A stretch of DNA of 64,000 nt from Tritrichomonas musculus. Its lineage: Eukaryota; Parabasalia; Tritrichomonadida; Tritrichomonadidae. Below, one piece after another: positions 62,601 through 64,000 of the stretch (positions within the stretch are counted from its first letter, which is position 1; each line of letters opens with the position of its first letter). A program made the translations under genes and the position numbers. Location: positions 930,001-994,000 of the forward strand of contig JAPFFF010000017.1 in NCBI GenBank assembly GCA_039105265.1, given 5' to 3'. The notes below the pieces were generated by a model that did no database searches, was not told where the DNA came from, and saw only the letters and a program-made list of their open reading frames with translations.

Positions 62601-63053
62601 ATTGAAGCCTTTTCAGCAACTTATCATTACAATTATAATTATTCTAGTAATTTTAATTATAGAGGTATTAACAATGCAATTACACTTGAGTTTTTATCTC
62701 AAATGCAAAAATCGAAAGCTCTTCTTAAAATGCTGAAATTGTCTCTTCAATTGAATAATGATACTTCTATAAAAGCTGGATTGATCATCATTGACATTTT
62801 GAGTGATGTTGATTATGCAAAAGAATATGTGATATTTGCTGATAAAATTGCGGAGTTAATTAATGAAAATTCTGATAAATCTGTATTCGCTATTCATTTA
62901 GCAGCAAAATTGAGTAAGTTTGATTTGTGCGCTAAAGAATTTAATGACTTAGATTTACGGGATTATTTTGTAGAATTGTTAAAAGATAAAGAATATAGAG
63001 AAGAAGCTGAGCGTTTTATTAAGAATATAGATAAATATACCCAATATTATTAA
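59655..63053 (+). CDS. TKL-like protein kinase with disordered linker and helical-repeat C-terminus
   Basis: 1132 aa. The kinase domain (~20-285) has IGKGGYAEVYLAK, the ATP lysine in VAYKQL, EYIPNGSLFSYIH, HRDLKSLNVLLD (~147), GDFGIARYL (~168), TPHWMAPETL, DVYSFGMLLYELLT and a TKL-type end (RCWSQKPSERPTFTEI). Catalytic residues are all present. Residues ~290-600 are extremely charged and rich in Lys/Glu/Asp/Ser/Asn, probably disordered. The C-terminal ~470 residues (LIDACFDVVLALFTTVPEML, then DLLRAATASIEAFS, LIIIDILSDVDYAKEYVIF) are helical and resemble an armadillo-type solenoid. TKL kinase plus C-terminal helical repeats is a common plan in amoebae and trichomonads. The ATG lies 10 bp after the right end of the TTAA transposon. 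Confidence 0.88.
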   Translation: MSDEENPEILELKKELKKYIIRPSDYKMIRPIGKGGYAEVYLAKNKKTGKNVAYKQLFTALQPKQLTHFAREVSTMASVNHPFLLKFYGFSPNYPLALVSEYIPNGSLFSYIHSENRSKKLTGSHRSIISMGIAHAMIELHKLGIIHRDLKSLNVLLDKKFLPRLGDFGIARYLSDDEPMTMRLGTPHWMAPETLKGNTNYGPEVDVYSFGMLLYELLTNSIPWEGKDPLSVANAVVHKVRPELPDDAPEALHDLIERCWSQKPSERPTFTEIYEMFKNREVEFKGTEDDAIEWLEEIIDEFERKKNRKNKKNKNKRESDSDDYSDSDTDYDSDEKTKKKLKKLDEEEEEQSKKTKKTKSARNTISDDDDFNTTEIMKLIKKDSDEKMKKKNTKNENDSPKQKKREKSDSDSENERIRKRKGKKEDNEETDYENDRIPMRRSKTENTSNITKRSSFDTDDIYDKNKNKNINRNHSESIQKSKRKQNTSDNIYQGNKYDKNEFDDTDSDSNNNYKQNKTIPNRNRKNIPQPTSKQTENEIDTNQRRSKRPRYSDISRSLRGTSPQNTNLSSLDYLKKNSPSAQSEINLIYNEENENNSQSINQQFRPIISSNTPIAKKASILRHMAHRIMNDNLYAESLINNDFHHRLPLDSYNSNNDAKSIQSKQLIDACFDVVLALFTTVPEMLQTNFEETMKTLIKISPIKSITILANFSSHISQLDNPWPLLDLMLNESSYFLQNKCGNMLVMTLYYLCMNNKKFKESRLADCVVAFLDGIRSTNLKTIKSSYNALCVFYDGDDEVDFESISKHIKDEEIRDNALNFLLRLEKIPVIDDLIQSLLEEAKTNDKACLCLIKIAQSIDGAMAIIETDTKWISEPIPTIEKTMQLFLSIIKHSEIARYIMSSGKSNESGLFNNSSPLNFSSGSLSIGKNHNVSYSGRFEGTNSSELKMSMKLNSDVYHYIMQLYLLVCSSHDSDLLRAATASIEAFSATYHYNYNYSSNFNYRGINNAITLEFLSQMQKSKALLKMLKLSLQLNNDTSIKAGLIIIDILSDVDYAKEYVIFADKIAELINENSDKSVFAIHLAAKLSKFDLCAKEFNDLDLRDYFVELLKDKEYREEAERFIKNIDKYTQYY

Positions 63054-63401
63054 TAAATATGATATGTACATTATATAATTTTTTTTTTTTTTTTTTTAAC
63101 AATTTATTGTTTTAATAGGTTATCAGTTAACATTTTAATCTCCTAACAAGCCAAAGCAATGTCATTAATTGTCATTAAAAAAATACATTAATAACATTTT
63201 AATATACTAACAAGTCAAAGCAATGATATTAATGTCAAGTTTTCTCTTAATAGGTAATCAAATAATATTTTAATATCATAACAAGTCAAAGCAATGTAAG
63301 TATAGCTAAATGCAGAAATTATTTTTTTGATACAATATTTGGTCGATTAATAACTTTAAAACTTTTTGAAAAAGTTTTAATAATATAACGATTTATAGAA
63401 T
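63054..63401. other. Spacer with three direct repeats upstream of the calnexin-like gene
   Basis: After a T run at 63080-63098, three copies of a 33-bp unit (consensus AAYATTTTAATNT then TAACAAGYCAAAGCAATG) lie at 63129-63161, 63193-63225 and 63264-63296. They precede the calnexin-like ATG by 105-270 bp. Confidence 0.7.
63129..63296 (+). repeat. Three spaced copies of a 33-bp motif
   Basis: Copies start at 63129, 63193 and 63264 (spacing 64 and 71 bp), sharing AACAAGYCAAAGCAATG exactly. Copies 2 and 3 are most alike in the 3' half. Either a decayed tandem repeat or a cluster of protein-binding sites. Confidence 0.85.
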
Positions 63402-64000
63402 ATGATACTCTTTTTCTGGCTTTTTGAAGGATCTTTATCACTTTGGGGTCGAAAGAAAGGTCTCCGAGATCAATTGGGTTTTCCATACTTACCAGATTGT
63501 AAAGTTATTTATTATGAAAATTTCTCAGATCCCAATGTTCTTGATTATTGGACCAAATCTTATGATCATCATTATTCAGGAAAATGGAAGGCCGAACAAC
63601 TTTATCAATTGCAATCAAGACGTGGAGAACGTGGTATTGTAATGAAAACTCAGGGGAAATCTCACGCTATTTCACATAAATTCCGTCATCCAATTTCATT
63701 TTTACCAAATGAAACATTTATACTTCAATATGAAGCTCGTGCTGAATTTATTTTTATGTGCAGTAGCGGCTTTATACAAATTTTTACTTCACCAAGTTTT
63801 AATCCTGAAGAATTAACAAATGAGACTGAACATTTTATTGAATTTGGCCCTGAAAGATGCTTCAATTTTAATCAAACCAGGTTCACAATATTAACCTATG
63901 AAACAGATCCAACAACTGGAAAGAGGAAAGCAATTGAGCACAAGTTGAAACATACACACTGGATTCCAACTGATGAAATTACTCATTTATATACTATTAT
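63402..64000 (+). CDS. Calnexin/calreticulin family chaperone, N-terminal part
   Basis: The ATG at 63402 opens a frame that runs past the window end (≥199 codons). The N-terminus (MILFFWLFEGSLSLW) is hydrophobic and probably a signal peptide. The lectin domain follows: YYENFSDPNVLDYW, HHYSGKWKAEQL, RGIVMKTQGKSHAISHKF, FILQYEARAE, FNPEELTNETEHFIEFGPERC, DPTTGKRKAIEHKL and THLYTI. This order and the Cys pair (FMCSSG ... PERCF) are those of calnexin and calreticulin, ER chaperones that bind monoglucosylated glycoproteins (established). The P-domain and the C-terminus, which would distinguish membrane calnexin from soluble calreticulin, lie outside the window. Confidence 0.93.
   Translation, partial: MILFFWLFEGSLSLWGRKKGLRDQLGFPYLPDCKVIYYENFSDPNVLDYWTKSYDHHYSGKWKAEQLYQLQSRRGERGIVMKTQGKSHAISHKFRHPISFLPNETFILQYEARAEFIFMCSSGFIQIFTSPSFNPEELTNETEHFIEFGPERCFNFNQTRFTILTYETDPTTGKRKAIEHKLKHTHWIPTDEITHLYTI

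Overview
The window looks like nuclear DNA of a parabasalid protist, most likely a Tritrichomonas/Trichomonas-type organism (inference). The evidence is very AT-rich non-coding DNA, long uninterrupted genes, kinases and surface enzymes typical of the group, and a dense load of DNA transposons with terminal inverted repeats. No rRNA, tRNA or CRISPR array was recognised.

Layout. 1-1515: 3' part of a calponin-homology protein with an acidic tail. 1859-3277 (-): a Nup98-family nucleoporin. 3615-11210 (-): a giant UBR4-like UBR-box protein. After a 3.5 kb gene desert come a MAK/ICK-type kinase (14705-16159) and a class I-like PI3-kinase (16769-20677). 20913-23566 holds two decayed DNA transposases side by side (Tc1/mariner-pogo type, then MULE type). 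25146-31050 holds a CAMK-like kinase, an alpha-helical-repeat protein and a membrane-anchored pseudokinase. 31989-38077 is a compact 6.1 kb virus-like mobile element with 66-bp terminal inverted repeats, carrying HUH-Rep-like, HNH, Ulp1-like protease and large structural-type reading frames. 38078-42351 is repeat-rich and contains a 1.5 kb element with inverted ends. Then follow a surface sialidase (42352-44607), the ciliary B9D1 protein (44771-45331, -), and a 5.4 kb desert full of small inverted-repeat elements and a 206-bp direct repeat. The last stretch holds a secreted histidine acid phosphatase (50802-51986), an interrupted ankyrin-repeat gene (52451-54347), a complete-looking 5.1 kb transposon with TTAA targets and a Kolobok-like transposase (54498-59644), a TKL-like kinase (59655-63053) and the start of a calnexin/calreticulin (63402 onward).

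How the genes fit together. They do not form an operon; each looks like an independent housekeeping, signalling or surface gene. Loose themes are nuclear pore and ubiquitin (Nup98-like, UBR4-like), signalling (four protein kinases or pseudokinases plus a PI3K), flagellum (B9D1, MAK-like kinase) and host interaction or secretion (sialidase, acid phosphatase, calnexin). The most notable features are the virus-like element, the TTAA transposon that ends 10 bp before a kinase start codon, the Nup98 protein without its self-cleavage residues, the pseudokinase, and the ankyrin gene with two unexplained interruptions.
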